Shown here one piece after another: positions 9,614-18,400 of a DNA stretch of 64,000 nt. Numbering within the stretch: the first letter of the stretch is position 1; each line of letters begins with the position of its first letter. The notes under the pieces were generated by a model. It saw only the letters and a program-made list of their open reading frames with translations. It did not search any database and was not told the origin of the DNA. This stretch comes from Streptomyces asoensis (lineage in GTDB: Bacteria > Actinomycetota > Actinomycetes > Streptomycetales > Streptomycetaceae), in the NCBI RefSeq assembly GCF_016860545.1, contig NZ_BNEB01000002.1:558001-622000 (forward strand). The letters run 5' to 3'. Made by a program: the position numbers and the translations under genes.

Positions 9614-9991
9614 GCAGCGACCTTATTACGGGGCGGTGGACCGCCTTCGCGGGGGCCCGTACGAAGGTTCGCGCACCGGGGCCGGGTACGAGTGGAGCGC
9701 GGGCGGAGCCCGGACGGAGCCCCGGCGGAGCGCCGACCGGCCGCGCGAGGGTGTGCGCCCGCCGCGCGGGGTGCGCTGTCCGTGGTCGTGGCGTTGGCCA
9801 CAGGCGGTCGGGTGCGGCGGCGCGGCGGGGCCGGCGCGCGCGGACGTCGTCCGCCGTGCGGGGGCTGGTCAGGAGCGGGGGAGCGGCGGTGCCCGCACGG
9901 TCCCGGCGCGGTCCGGGGTCGCGTCCACGGGTGTCCGGCATGCGGACAGCGGGGTCTTGGTCAGGACCGTACTTCTGCTTTACTGATGCTC
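9614..9991 (+). promoter_or_regulatory. Gene-free upstream region with candidate met leader promoter
   Basis: About 370 nt of G-rich sequence without a convincing coding frame separate the membrane pair from the leader peptide. Near its end a TTGGTC hexamer (9957-9962) and a TTTACT hexamer (9979-9984) are 16 bp apart and would start transcription at about 9991, that is at the first base of the leader peptide ATG. The -10 match is imperfect, so this is a moderate call. Nothing else was recognised here. Confidence 0.4.
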
Positions 9992-10078
9992 ATGACCACG
10001 ACGAGCAGCCGCACCCTTGCGACCGAGGCGACCATGACGCCCGGTGCTCGCTGTATGTGTCGAATGTGCGCCTTCTAG
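9992..10078 (+). CDS. Cys/Met-rich leader peptide of the metNIQ operon (putative attenuator)
   Basis: A 28-codon frame ends in the run Arg-Cys-Met-Cys-Arg-Met-Cys-Ala-Phe (residues 20-28), so three Cys and two Met codons fall within six codons next to the stop. Two of the Cys codons are TGT and one Arg codon is CGA, both rare in this GC-rich genome, which would make ribosome progress sensitive to charged tRNA. An in-frame ATG two codons upstream (9986) is also possible. There is no Shine-Dalgarno sequence, and the inferred transcript start is at the ATG. It precedes the methionine importer by 215 nt. Actinobacteria are known to use leaderless Cys-rich upstream peptides to sense sulfur amino acids. 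That role is inferred here. Confidence 0.6.
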   Translation: MTTTSSRTLATEATMTPGARCMCRMCAF

Positions 10079-10293
10079 AGGGCCCCCGCACCACCCCCGA
10101 GCTCGCGCCCCGAAGCGAGACGCCGTGGCACGTCCGTACGCCGCACGCCCGCCGTACGTGACGCACGCCGCGCCCCGCGCACATGTTTCTCCCGGTTCCC
10201 CGCCACAGCGAGAGCCGTGTCGCGTCCTGACAGCCTGCACCCGTGCGCCCGGGCCCACCCACGCCCGCGCACTCGACAGTGACGGAATCCCAC
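10079..10293 (+). promoter_or_regulatory. metN 5' leader with hairpins downstream of the leader peptide
   Basis: This 215-nt untranslated stretch has several possible hairpins: CTCGC with GCGAG (about 10102-10121), and two self-complementary CGTACG blocks around 10135-10160. A stalled or passing ribosome on the leader peptide could change which one forms. No intrinsic terminator with a T-run and no recognisable SAM riboswitch core was found, so the mechanism (termination, translation or Rho access) is open. Confidence 0.35.
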
Positions 10294-11337
10294 GTGATCA
10301 CCACCACGGGCCTCACCAAGGTCTACCGCTCACGCGGCCGTGAGGTCACCGCCCTCGACGGCGTCGACCTGCACGTCCGCGAAGGCGAGGTGTACGGCGT
10401 CATCGGCCAGTCCGGCGCCGGCAAGTCCTCGCTCATCCGCTGCATCAACCTCCTGGAGCGCCCCACCGCCGGCACGGTCACCGTCGCCGGACAGGACCTC
10501 ACCGCGCTCGCCGGGCGCGGACCGCGCGCCGGCAAGGAGCTGCGGCAGGCGCGCAGCCGTATCGGCATGGTCTTCCAGCACTTCAACCTGCTGTCCGGCC
10601 GGACCGTGCGGGACAACGTCGAACTGCCCCTGGAGATCCTCGGCGTCTCGGGGAAGGAACGTTCCCGCAAGGCGCTGGAGCTGCTCGACCTGGTCGGACT
10701 CGCCGACAAGGCGAAGGCCTTCCCGGCCCAGCTCTCCGGCGGCCAGAAGCAGCGCGTCGGCATCGCCCGGGCACTCGCCGGCGACCCCAAGGTGCTGCTC
10801 TCCGACGAGGCGACCAGCGCCCTCGACCCGGAGACCACCCGTTCCATCCTCCAGCTGCTGCGCGACCTCAACCGGCAGCTCGGCCTGACCGTCCTGCTCA
10901 TCACCCACGAGATGGACGTGGTGAAGTCGATCTGCGACTCCGCCGCACTGATGGAGAACGGCCGGGTCGTCGAGTCCGGCACGGTGAGCGAACTGCTCGC
11001 GACCCCCGGCTCCGAGCTGGCCGACGCGCTCTTCCCGGTCGGCGGCGAGGCCACCGGCGAGGACCGCACCGTCGTCGACGTCACCTTCCACGGCGAGGCC
11101 GCGACCCGCCCCGTCATCTCCCGGCTGTCGCGCACCTACAACATCGACATCTCGATCCTCGGCGCCGCCATCGACACCGTCGGCGGACTCCAGGTGGGCC
11201 GCATGCGCATCGAACTGCCCGGCCGCTACGAGGACAACGTGGTGCCGATCGGCTTCCTGCGCGAACAGGGGCTCCAGATCGACGTCGTGGACGACGCGGA
11301 CCGTGCCGCCGTCCTGCTGAAGGAAGGTGCCGAGTGA
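10294..11337 (+). CDS. metN: Methionine ABC importer, ATP-binding subunit
   Basis: This 347-residue ATPase has Walker A (GQSGAGKSS, about residues 38-46), the signature LSGGQKQRVGIARAL, Walker B (LLSDEATSALD) and the His-switch (LLITHEMD). After about residue 260 it carries the C-terminal NIL domain (VIDIVFHGE-like strand, SRLSRTYNIDISILGA), which binds methionine and inhibits the transporter when the cell is replete. The NIL domain marks it as MetN rather than a polar amino acid ATPase. The GTG at 10294 is preferred because GGA lies 7-8 nt upstream. Its GTGA end overlaps metI by 4 nt. Confidence 0.95.
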   Translation: MITTTGLTKVYRSRGREVTALDGVDLHVREGEVYGVIGQSGAGKSSLIRCINLLERPTAGTVTVAGQDLTALAGRGPRAGKELRQARSRIGMVFQHFNLLSGRTVRDNVELPLEILGVSGKERSRKALELLDLVGLADKAKAFPAQLSGGQKQRVGIARALAGDPKVLLSDEATSALDPETTRSILQLLRDLNRQLGLTVLLITHEMDVVKSICDSAALMENGRVVESGTVSELLATPGSELADALFPVGGEATGEDRTVVDVTFHGEAATRPVISRLSRTYNIDISILGAAIDTVGGLQVGRMRIELPGRYEDNVVPIGFLREQGLQIDVVDDADRAAVLLKEGAE

Positions 11338-12071
11338 CCTGGTCCGAGATGCAGCCCCTGCTGTCCCAGGCGTGTTGGGACACCCTCTACATGGTCGGCT
11401 GGTCCACGCTCATCGCCGTCGTCGGCGGCCTTCCGCTCGGCGTCCTGCTGGTCCTCACCGACCGCGGCGGCCTGTTGCAGAACCTGGTGGCCAACCGGGT
11501 GCTCGGACAGGTGGTGAACGTGGCCCGCTCGCTGCCGTTCATCATTCTCATGGTCGCGCTGATGAACTTCACGCGCACGATCACCGGGACCACCATCGGC
11601 CGTGAGGCCGCGATCGTGCCGCTCGCCGTCGGGGCCGTCCCGTTCTTCGCCCGCCTGGTCGAGACGGCCGTCCGCGAGGTGGACGGCGGACTCGTCGAGG
11701 CCGTGCAGGCGATGGGCGGCAACACCTGGACCATCGTGCGCAAGGTCCTGGTGCCGGAGTCGCTGCCCTCGCTCATCGCGAGCACCACGACCACGATCGT
11801 CGCGCTCATCGGCTACTCGGCGATGGCCGGCACGGTCGGCGCCGGCGGTCTCGGCGACATCGCCATCCGCTACGGCTACCAGCGTTTCGAGACCGAGCTG
11901 ATGTGGGTCACGGTGGCGATCCTCGCCGTCGTCATCTCGCTCATCCAGTTCGCCGGCGACTTCGCGGCACGCTCCCTGCACCGCCGCGGCGGCCGCTCGG
12001 GCCCCGCGCCCAGGCTCCGCCTGCTGAAGGCCAAGGAGCCCGCGGCCGCCGACGTCGGCAAGGTCGCCTGA
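11334..12071 (+). CDS. metI: Methionine ABC importer, permease subunit
   Basis: This 245-residue membrane protein has five or six helices and the permease EAA loop (VEAVQAMGGNTWTIVRKVLVP) that contacts MetN. Early helices (WDTLYMVGWSTLIAVVGGLPLG) match MetI proteins. The C-terminus has a basic tail of about 30 residues. Its GTG start overlaps the metN stop by 4 nt, which couples translation. It forms the membrane channel of the D-/L-methionine importer and receives substrate from MetQ. Confidence 0.95.
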   Translation: MTWSEMQPLLSQACWDTLYMVGWSTLIAVVGGLPLGVLLVLTDRGGLLQNLVANRVLGQVVNVARSLPFIILMVALMNFTRTITGTTIGREAAIVPLAVGAVPFFARLVETAVREVDGGLVEAVQAMGGNTWTIVRKVLVPESLPSLIASTTTTIVALIGYSAMAGTVGAGGLGDIAIRYGYQRFETELMWVTVAILAVVISLIQFAGDFAARSLHRRGGRSGPAPRLRLLKAKEPAAADVGKVA

Positions 12072-12146
12072 GCCCCGGACGGGGCACTCCCACAGACTCC
12101 CGCACACCCCACGCGGGCCGCTACACCCTCAGGAAAGGCACTTTTC

Positions 12147-12974
12147 GTGCGTAACACCGCAAAGCTCACCACCGCAGTCCTCGCCGTCGGCACCCTCACC
12201 CTGGGGCTCACCGCCTGCGGTTCGGACAAGGACTCCGCCTCCGACACGAGCGGCCCGCTGGTCGTCGCCGCGAGCCCGACCCCGCACGCCGAGATCCTGA
12301 ACTTCGTCAAGGACAAGCTGGCGAAGAAGGCGGGACTCGACCTGGAGGTCAAGGAGTTCACCGACTACGTCACGCCGAACACGGCGACGGAGGACGGTTC
12401 GGTCGACGCCAACTACTTCCAGAACCAGCCGTACCTCGACGACTTCAACAAGAAGAACGGCACCCACATCGTGCCCGTCGTCACGGTCCACCTGGAACCG
12501 CTCGGCCTGTACTCCCACAAGGTCAAGAGCGCCGACGCCCTCAAGAGCGGCGCGACGGTCGCCGTGCCGAACGACAGCGTCAACGAGGCCCGCGCCCTCA
12601 AGCTGCTCGCCGCGAACAAGCTCATCACGCTCAAGGACGGCGTGGGCAACGACGCGACGCCCGCGGACATCACCGCCAACCCGAAGAAGCTCAAGTTCAA
12701 GGAGCTGGAGGCGGCCCAGACCCCGCGCTCCCTGGACGACGTGGACGCCGCCGTCATCAACGGCAACTACGCCATCGAGGCCGACCTGAAGCCCGCGTCG
12801 GACGCCCTGGTCCTGGAGTCCGCCACGGACAACCCCTACGGGAACTTCCTCGCGGTGAAGGACGGCAACGAGGACGACCCGCGGGTGAAGAAGCTCGCGA
12901 AGCTCCTCACCTCCGCCGAGGTCAAGAAGTTCATCGAGGACACCTACGACGGTTCCGTCATCGCCTCGTTCTGA
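12147..12974 (+). CDS. metQ: Methionine-binding lipoprotein
   Basis: This 275-residue NlpA/MetQ-family lipoprotein has a signal peptide ending in the lipobox LTAC (Cys at about residue 24), so the mature protein is lipid-anchored outside the membrane. The domain start GPLVVAASPTPHAEILNFV and the DYVTPN and NYFQNQPYL segments are typical of MetQ. It captures methionine and delivers it to MetI. The GTG start at 12147 follows AGGAAAGG. It is the last gene of the metNIQ operon and is followed by a strong hairpin. Confidence 0.95.
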   Translation: MRNTAKLTTAVLAVGTLTLGLTACGSDKDSASDTSGPLVVAASPTPHAEILNFVKDKLAKKAGLDLEVKEFTDYVTPNTATEDGSVDANYFQNQPYLDDFNKKNGTHIVPVVTVHLEPLGLYSHKVKSADALKSGATVAVPNDSVNEARALKLLAANKLITLKDGVGNDATPADITANPKKLKFKELEAAQTPRSLDDVDAAVINGNYAIEADLKPASDALVLESATDNPYGNFLAVKDGNEDDPRVKKLAKLLTSAEVKKFIEDTYDGSVIASF

Positions 12975-13010
12975 ACGGCCGGACCGGCCGGGTGACCGGC
13001 GCTCACGCGC

Positions 13011-13041
13011 GGGGTCCGCACCGTCACCCGGTGCGGACCCC
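13011..13041 (+). terminator. Terminator hairpin after metQ
   Basis: A perfect 13-bp GC-rich stem (GGGGTCCGCACCG at 13011-13023, complement at 13029-13041) encloses a 5-nt loop 36 nt after the metQ stop. There is no T-run, as is common for Streptomyces terminators. Confidence 0.75.
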
Positions 13042-13143
13042 GTGGTGTGGTTCCCGGCCCCCATGCTGCATGCTGGGCAGTTCAGCGGGCCCTGACGGGT
13101 CGGCAGGTCACACCCCGAGGTCCCGAAGGTTACGGAGCGGCGC

Positions 13144-13782
13144 ATGACGAGCACCTTCCCCACCATCTCCATCAGCACGGAGCGGTTGGTGCTGCGTCCC
13201 TTCGACGAGGACGACGTGCCGGCCTTGGCCGACATGATGAACGACGAACAGGTCGCGGCCTGGACCTCCGTCCCCCAGCCCTACGACCAGGCGGCCGCCC
13301 GCCGCTGGATCACCGAGCAGGCGCCCGCCGAACGGGCCGCGGGCCGCGGTCTCGACCTCGCCGTCACCGAGTTCCTCACCCAGCGGCTGGTCGGCGTCGT
13401 CCGGCTCGCCACGACCGACTGGCACGTGCGGTCCACCGAGCTGTCGTACATCGTCGCCCCGTGGGCGCGCGGTGAGGGCTACGCCTCCGAGGCGGCGCTG
13501 GCCACCGCCCAGTGGCTCTTCGACCACCAGGGCTTCGAGCGCGTCGAACTGCGCACGGCCGCCGACAACACCGCCTCCCAGCAGGTCGCGCAGAAGATCG
13601 GCTGTATCAGCGAGGGGGTGCTGCGCGGCGCCTGCATAGCCCGCGCCCGTACCGAGGACGGCACCTGGACCGACGTGCGCACCGACTACATCGTGTGGAG
13701 CCTCCTCCCGGAGGACCTGGAAGGCGCGGGCGGCCCCTTCGCGGAGAGCGGCGGCTTCACCTCGTACACCGACTGGAACTGA
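13144..13782 (+). CDS. GNAT acetyltransferase, RimJ/RimL type
   Basis: This 212-residue protein starts with the pattern TERLVLRPFDEDD that defines RimJ/RimL-like acetyltransferases, and has YIVAPWARGEGYASEAAL as acetyl-CoA motif A and ELRTAADNTASQQVAQKIGC as motif B. Relatives acetylate ribosomal protein N-termini, antibiotics or small amines, and the substrate is unknown. The ATG at 13144 follows GGAGCGGCGC. A separate small transcription unit between the met operon and cobL. Confidence 0.85.
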   Translation: MTSTFPTISISTERLVLRPFDEDDVPALADMMNDEQVAAWTSVPQPYDQAAARRWITEQAPAERAAGRGLDLAVTEFLTQRLVGVVRLATTDWHVRSTELSYIVAPWARGEGYASEAALATAQWLFDHQGFERVELRTAADNTASQQVAQKIGCISEGVLRGACIARARTEDGTWTDVRTDYIVWSLLPEDLEGAGGPFAESGGFTSYTDWN

Positions 13783-13878
13783 CCTCGGGACCGGTGCCAC
13801 CACCGTTGCCGTGACCCGCCGACCAGGTACCCTCACGGAGCCCGCTGCCTGCGTGAACCCCGGGGGAGACTGACGACG

Positions 13879-15102
13879 ATGGCCGACCGCGTCACGGTGA
13901 TCGGCTGGGACGGTTCGCCGCTGACCGCAGCGGCCCGCTCGGCCCTGGGAGCCGCCACCCTGGTGGCCGGCGCCCCCCACCATCTGACGCTGCCCGAGGT
14001 GCCGCCCGCGGCGGAACGCGTCCGGCTCGGCAGTGTCTCCCTCGCCGCCCGCCGCATCGCCGGCCACCGCGGCACCGCGGTCGTCATCGCCGACGGCGAC
14101 CCCGCCTTCTTCGGCGTCGTCCGCACCCTGCGCGCACCCGAGTTCGGCCTGGAGGTCGAGGTCGTCCCGGCCGTCTCCGCCGTCGCCGCCGCCTTCGCCC
14201 GCGCCGGCATGCCCTGGGACGACGCCCAAGTGGTCGTCGCACACCGGCGTACCCTGCGCCGCGCGGTGAACGTGTGCCGCGCCCACACCAAGGTCGCCGT
14301 CCTCACCTCCCCGGGCGCCGGCCCCGCCGAACTCGGCCTGCTCATGGAGGGCGTGCACCGCACGTTCGTCGTCTGCGAGGAACTCGGCACCACCCGCGAA
14401 CAGGTCAGCGTCGTCACCTCCGACAAGGCCGCCGACCACACCTGGCGCGACCCCAACGTCGTCATCGTCATCGGCGGTTCCACCGGGCCCGCCGCCGCCG
14501 CGGACGGCGGCTGGATCGCCGGCCGCGACCCGGGCACCGGCCCGCGCGGCTGGGCGCTGCCCGCCGGGGCGTACGACGGCGAACTCGGCGAGGGCGAGGC
14601 TCCGCTGCTGCGCGCCGCCCAACTCGCCCGGCTCGGCCCGCGCGTCGGCGACCTCGTCTGGGACATCGGCTGCGCGAGCGGTGCCTTCGCGACCGAGGCC
14701 GCGCGTGCGGGCGCCGCCGTCATCGCCGTCGACCGCGACATCGAGGCGTGCGCCCGCACCGACGCCTCGGCGCGCCGGTACGGCGTCCAGCTCCAGATCG
14801 TCCACGGCACCGCCCCGCACGTCCTGGAGAACCTGCCCGAACCGGACGTCGTCCGGGTGGGCGGCGGGGGAGCGGCCGTGATCTCCGCGGTCGCCGACCG
14901 CCGTCCCCAGCGCATCGTGACGCACGCCGCGACCCGCGACGCCGCCGAACTCGTCGGCCGGGACCTGTCCGAGCACGGGTACCGCGTCGAGTGCGCCCTC
15001 GTCCAGTCCGTCGAACTCGACACGCGGGCCTGGACGGAGCGGGAGCGCACGGTCGCCTTCCTCCTGACCGGAGAAATCGTGCGGAGCGCGTCTCCCCGCT
15101 GA
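13879..15102 (+). CDS. cobL: Precorrin-6Y C5,15-methyltransferase (decarboxylating), CbiE-CbiT fusion
   Basis: This 407-residue protein combines CbiE (residues about 1-205, SAM-binding tetrapyrrole methylase, beginning VTVIGWDGSPL) with CbiT (about 230-400, Rossmann methyltransferase with VWDIGCASGAFATEAA as the SAM motif). Together they methylate C5 and C15 of precorrin-6B and remove the acetate carboxyl on ring C, in aerobic cobalamin synthesis. GGGGGAGAC lies upstream of the ATG. Other corrin genes of this pathway follow (bluB-cobT and cobA), but most cob genes must lie elsewhere. Confidence 0.92.
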   Translation: MADRVTVIGWDGSPLTAAARSALGAATLVAGAPHHLTLPEVPPAAERVRLGSVSLAARRIAGHRGTAVVIADGDPAFFGVVRTLRAPEFGLEVEVVPAVSAVAAAFARAGMPWDDAQVVVAHRRTLRRAVNVCRAHTKVAVLTSPGAGPAELGLLMEGVHRTFVVCEELGTTREQVSVVTSDKAADHTWRDPNVVIVIGGSTGPAAAADGGWIAGRDPGTGPRGWALPAGAYDGELGEGEAPLLRAAQLARLGPRVGDLVWDIGCASGAFATEAARAGAAVIAVDRDIEACARTDASARRYGVQLQIVHGTAPHVLENLPEPDVVRVGGGGAAVISAVADRRPQRIVTHAATRDAAELVGRDLSEHGYRVECALVQSVELDTRAWTERERTVAFLLTGEIVRSASPR

Positions 15103-15480
15103 GTCCGCGGCCGGGTGACGGACGGGGGACCGTGATCCTGTTGTCGTACCGCGCGCGGTAGGCTGGCCGATCGTCGTACCGCTTCCGTTCGCCCGGCTTT
15201 TCGTCGGTCAATGTCCGGAAAACGCATCCCTTTTGGGGTGGGTGTGGTACGGCAGAACCGGAGGGTGCGCAACGTGGCGCAGTCCACAGCGGAGCGTCGC
15301 GGATCATGCTGTCGCGACGCGACCACGACCGGGACAATGCCACTGAATGGCTTTGTCGCTTTTTCGGGCGGGTCGTTCGTGCCGCTGGGCAGGGACGCTC
15401 GTTCTTCACTGGGGGCGGTCGGTGCGCCGTTCCGGGTGAGCTGGTCGTAGAAGGCACTAACCGATGGGCGAGGGGTACGC
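15103..15480 (+). promoter_or_regulatory. Upstream region of the bluB-cobT fusion
   Basis: These 378 nt contain a perfect 14-bp palindrome TACCGCGCGCGGTA at 15147-15160. Its half CGTACCGC recurs at 15174-15181, which suggests a regulator site. Further down an 8-bp stem GCGTCGCG/CGCGACGC (15294-15301 and 15313-15320) could form in the leader. A GCCACTG heptamer near 15339 recalls a cobalamin riboswitch, but the rest of that structure is absent. GAGGGGT precedes the ATG. No coding frame was accepted. Confidence 0.35.
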
Positions 15481-18400
15481 ATGACCGACACCGGCCAGGT
15501 TCCGGGCGAGGGACTGCCGGAGAACGCAGGCATGGTGGAACAGCCGGGCGCCCCCGCGCACGGTGCGTACACCTACCTCTCCGAGACCACCGCCGAGGAC
15601 GAAGACCTGTTGCTGCTGCCGGGTGCCCAGAGCGCGTGGGGCAACGAGGTGGCGCCGCCGGCCCCGGAACCGGTGGTCGAGACGGTGCACGAGCCGGGTG
15701 CGCACGAGACCGGCGGCCGTGACAGCGGCTCGGTCGACCTCAGCGGCGTCCGGCTGCCCGGCCCGTCCGTGCCGCAGACGGCCCCGCGCCGCCCCCTGCA
15801 CCTCGGTCCGCCGATCCCCGACGCCTCCGCGAGCCCGGTCCGCTCCCTCGCCGACCGGGGTCCGGCCGGCGCGCCGGTGCGGCAGCCGGGTCCGTCGGCC
15901 GCAGGCCCGGACTACCTCGACGCCCCCCAGCTGCGCGAGCCGGCCCCGCAGGGCGCGTCCCCCTGGGGCGCCGCGCAGGCCACGGCCCAGGCGCCGGTCG
16001 CCCACGGGGTGACGGCTGCCGAAACGGTTGTTCCGGCACCGGCCGCGGCACCGCAGCGGCCCGAGCCGGTCGGCGTCGCCCAGGCCGTCGTGGCCCGGGT
16101 CGCGACCGAGGCGATCGCCGCGACCGCCGCCCAGGAGACCCCCGCGGCGCCGGAGACCGCCGACGCCGTCACCGAGACCGTGCGGACCACGGCGCCCGTG
16201 GCCGGTTACGGGCTCGTCGACCCCGGAGAGCTGCTCGGAGCCGCGATGATGGCGGAGGCCGAGCAGGAGGCTCCGTTCGCCGAGGACGGGCAGCCGGGAC
16301 AGGAACAGCCCGGCGTCCCCTCCGCCGGTGACGGCGAGACGCCCGGCGTGCCCGGGGTCACCGCCGTCGCGGACACCGCGGCCCCCGTGCCCGCGGGCGA
16401 GGAGCCCGAAGAGTCGCCGAGCCCCGAGACCGCGCCCGCGCAGGACCAGCAGGCCGCCGCCCCGGCGGACGGCCGACCGGCCGAACCCGTCGTGGCCGAG
16501 CCGGCGAGACCGGCCGAAGCCGTGGCACACGCCGAAGCGGCGGATCCGACGGAGACGGCAGCACCGGCGCAGGCCTTCGAGGCCGCCGGGGCCGTCGAGC
16601 CCGTGGGCGTTCCCGAGGCGGACGCCGGACAGGCGGCCGTCGCAGAGGTGACCGGGGCCGCTCAGGCGAGCCCGGCCGAGGCCGGCCCCGAGCACGAGGC
16701 TTCAGCGACGCAGGCGCCCGTGGAACCCCAGGAGACACAGGAGCCCCACGCCGGCCCCGGCGAGAACCCGACCCCGGCCCCGGCCGACGAGGTGTCCGCC
16801 GACGAGTCGGTTCCGGCCGTCGGTGTCCTTCCCGTGGCCGACCCGGGCGCTGCCTCCGAGACCACAGGGATCTCCGAGGCCACACCCCCGCAGACTCCCG
16901 TACCCGAAGCCGCTGAGGCGTCCGCGCCCGCGCCGACGGTGATCCCCGACGCGCTCGGACCGGCGACGCCCGCCACGGAAGCGGCCGTGACCGCGCCCGC
17001 GGCCGGGACGGCCGACACGCCCGCCGAACCGGAGGCGCCCGCCACGCCGCTGGTCGAGGCCGTCACGGCTGCCGAAGCCCCCGCGCTCGCCGACGCGGCC
17101 GTGGCGCCCGTCGCGGCCGCCCCCGAAGAGCCCGCCGCGCCGCCGGCCGAGGCCGGGCCCGAGTCCGCGTCGCCGGTGGACAACGCTCCGGAGCCGGCCG
17201 AGGCGGCGGCTGCGGACGTGCACCCGGTGCCCGCGCCGCAGTCGGACGCGCAGCTCCCGTCGGACGCGCAGCTCCCGTCCGACGTGCAGCCCTCGTCGGT
17301 GGCGGAGGCCGGGCAGGTGGCTCCCGTCCCGGTGTCCCAGGAAGCGGACCTCGCGTCCCACACCCCGGACGAGCCGGTCGCGGAGACGGCCGTCGCGGCC
17401 GGTCCCGAAGCCGTGCCCGGATCCGGACCCGCGGCCGTGACCGCGGTCCCCGCCGAGCAGTCGGCACCCGTCCTCGCCGCACCTCTCGCGGGGCCTCAGC
17501 AGCAGCCCCAGCCCCAGGGACTTCCGGACCCGGAGCCCGTGTCGGAGCCGCAGACGGCCTCCGCCCCGGAACCGGTGACCGCCGTCTCGCCCGTCGAGGC
17601 ACCGGCCGGGTCCGCCGCCGCCGCCGGGTCCTTGGCCCCCTCCGTGGAGGCGTCCGACCCCGCGCACCCGCAGCAGCCCGTGACGGTCGCGTCCACCGGT
17701 CTCCCCGTCACCGCCCCCGAGCCGCTCGCCGACGCCCCCGCAGTGGAACCCCTCGCGATGGCCGCCCCCTCGGCGGGACCGGACCGGGTCGGCCCGGCGA
17801 ACGGGCCGCGCGAGCCCGGCCGGGCCGACGCGCCCGAGCCGGCGGACGGCGCGGTGCGGCTCGTCGCGGACCAGCCCCTGAACCGGTTCGTGCCGGTCGA
17901 GGGCACGGTGCCCACCACCCCGCACCTGGCTCCCACCCCGCCGCACCCCCTCACGCTCCCCACGCAGGAGCAGGCCCCCGACGCGGTGGCGGACGGCCCG
18001 CGGACCGCCGGCACGCCCGGCGCGCAGCCCGCCGTCACCGTCCCCGCTCCCCGCGGGGCCGCCCCCGCTCCCGCCCCGGCGATCCCGGACACGGAGCACC
18101 AGACCGACGCCGACCACGACCCCGAGGTCGCGCAGAGCCCGGAGGACCTGGAGACCAGGGCCGCCGACCAGGAAGAGGGCCCGGCCGCAGTGGAAGAAGC
18201 GCAGGAGTCCACCGGCCCCGCCGCACCCGCGTACGACGACGCCGAGCGCGAGGCCGTGCTCAAGGTCATGCGGGAGCGCCGGGACATCCGCAACGGTTTC
18301 CGCGCCGACCCGATCCCGCACGAGGTGCTGCTGCGTGTCCTGGAGGCCGCCCACACCGCGCCCTCCGTCGGCCACTCGCAGCCCTGGGACTTCGTCGTCA

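Noticed and set aside
10079..10293. SAM riboswitch upstream of metN
   Set aside because: No recognisable SAM-I, SAM-II or SAM-IV core was seen. The Cys/Met leader peptide explains the region better. A covariance-model search would settle it.
15336..15350. Cobalamin riboswitch suggested by GCCACTG upstream of bluB-cobT
   Set aside because: The remaining conserved core elements (GGTG, CCCGC-type loops and B12 box) could not be found in the upstream sequence.
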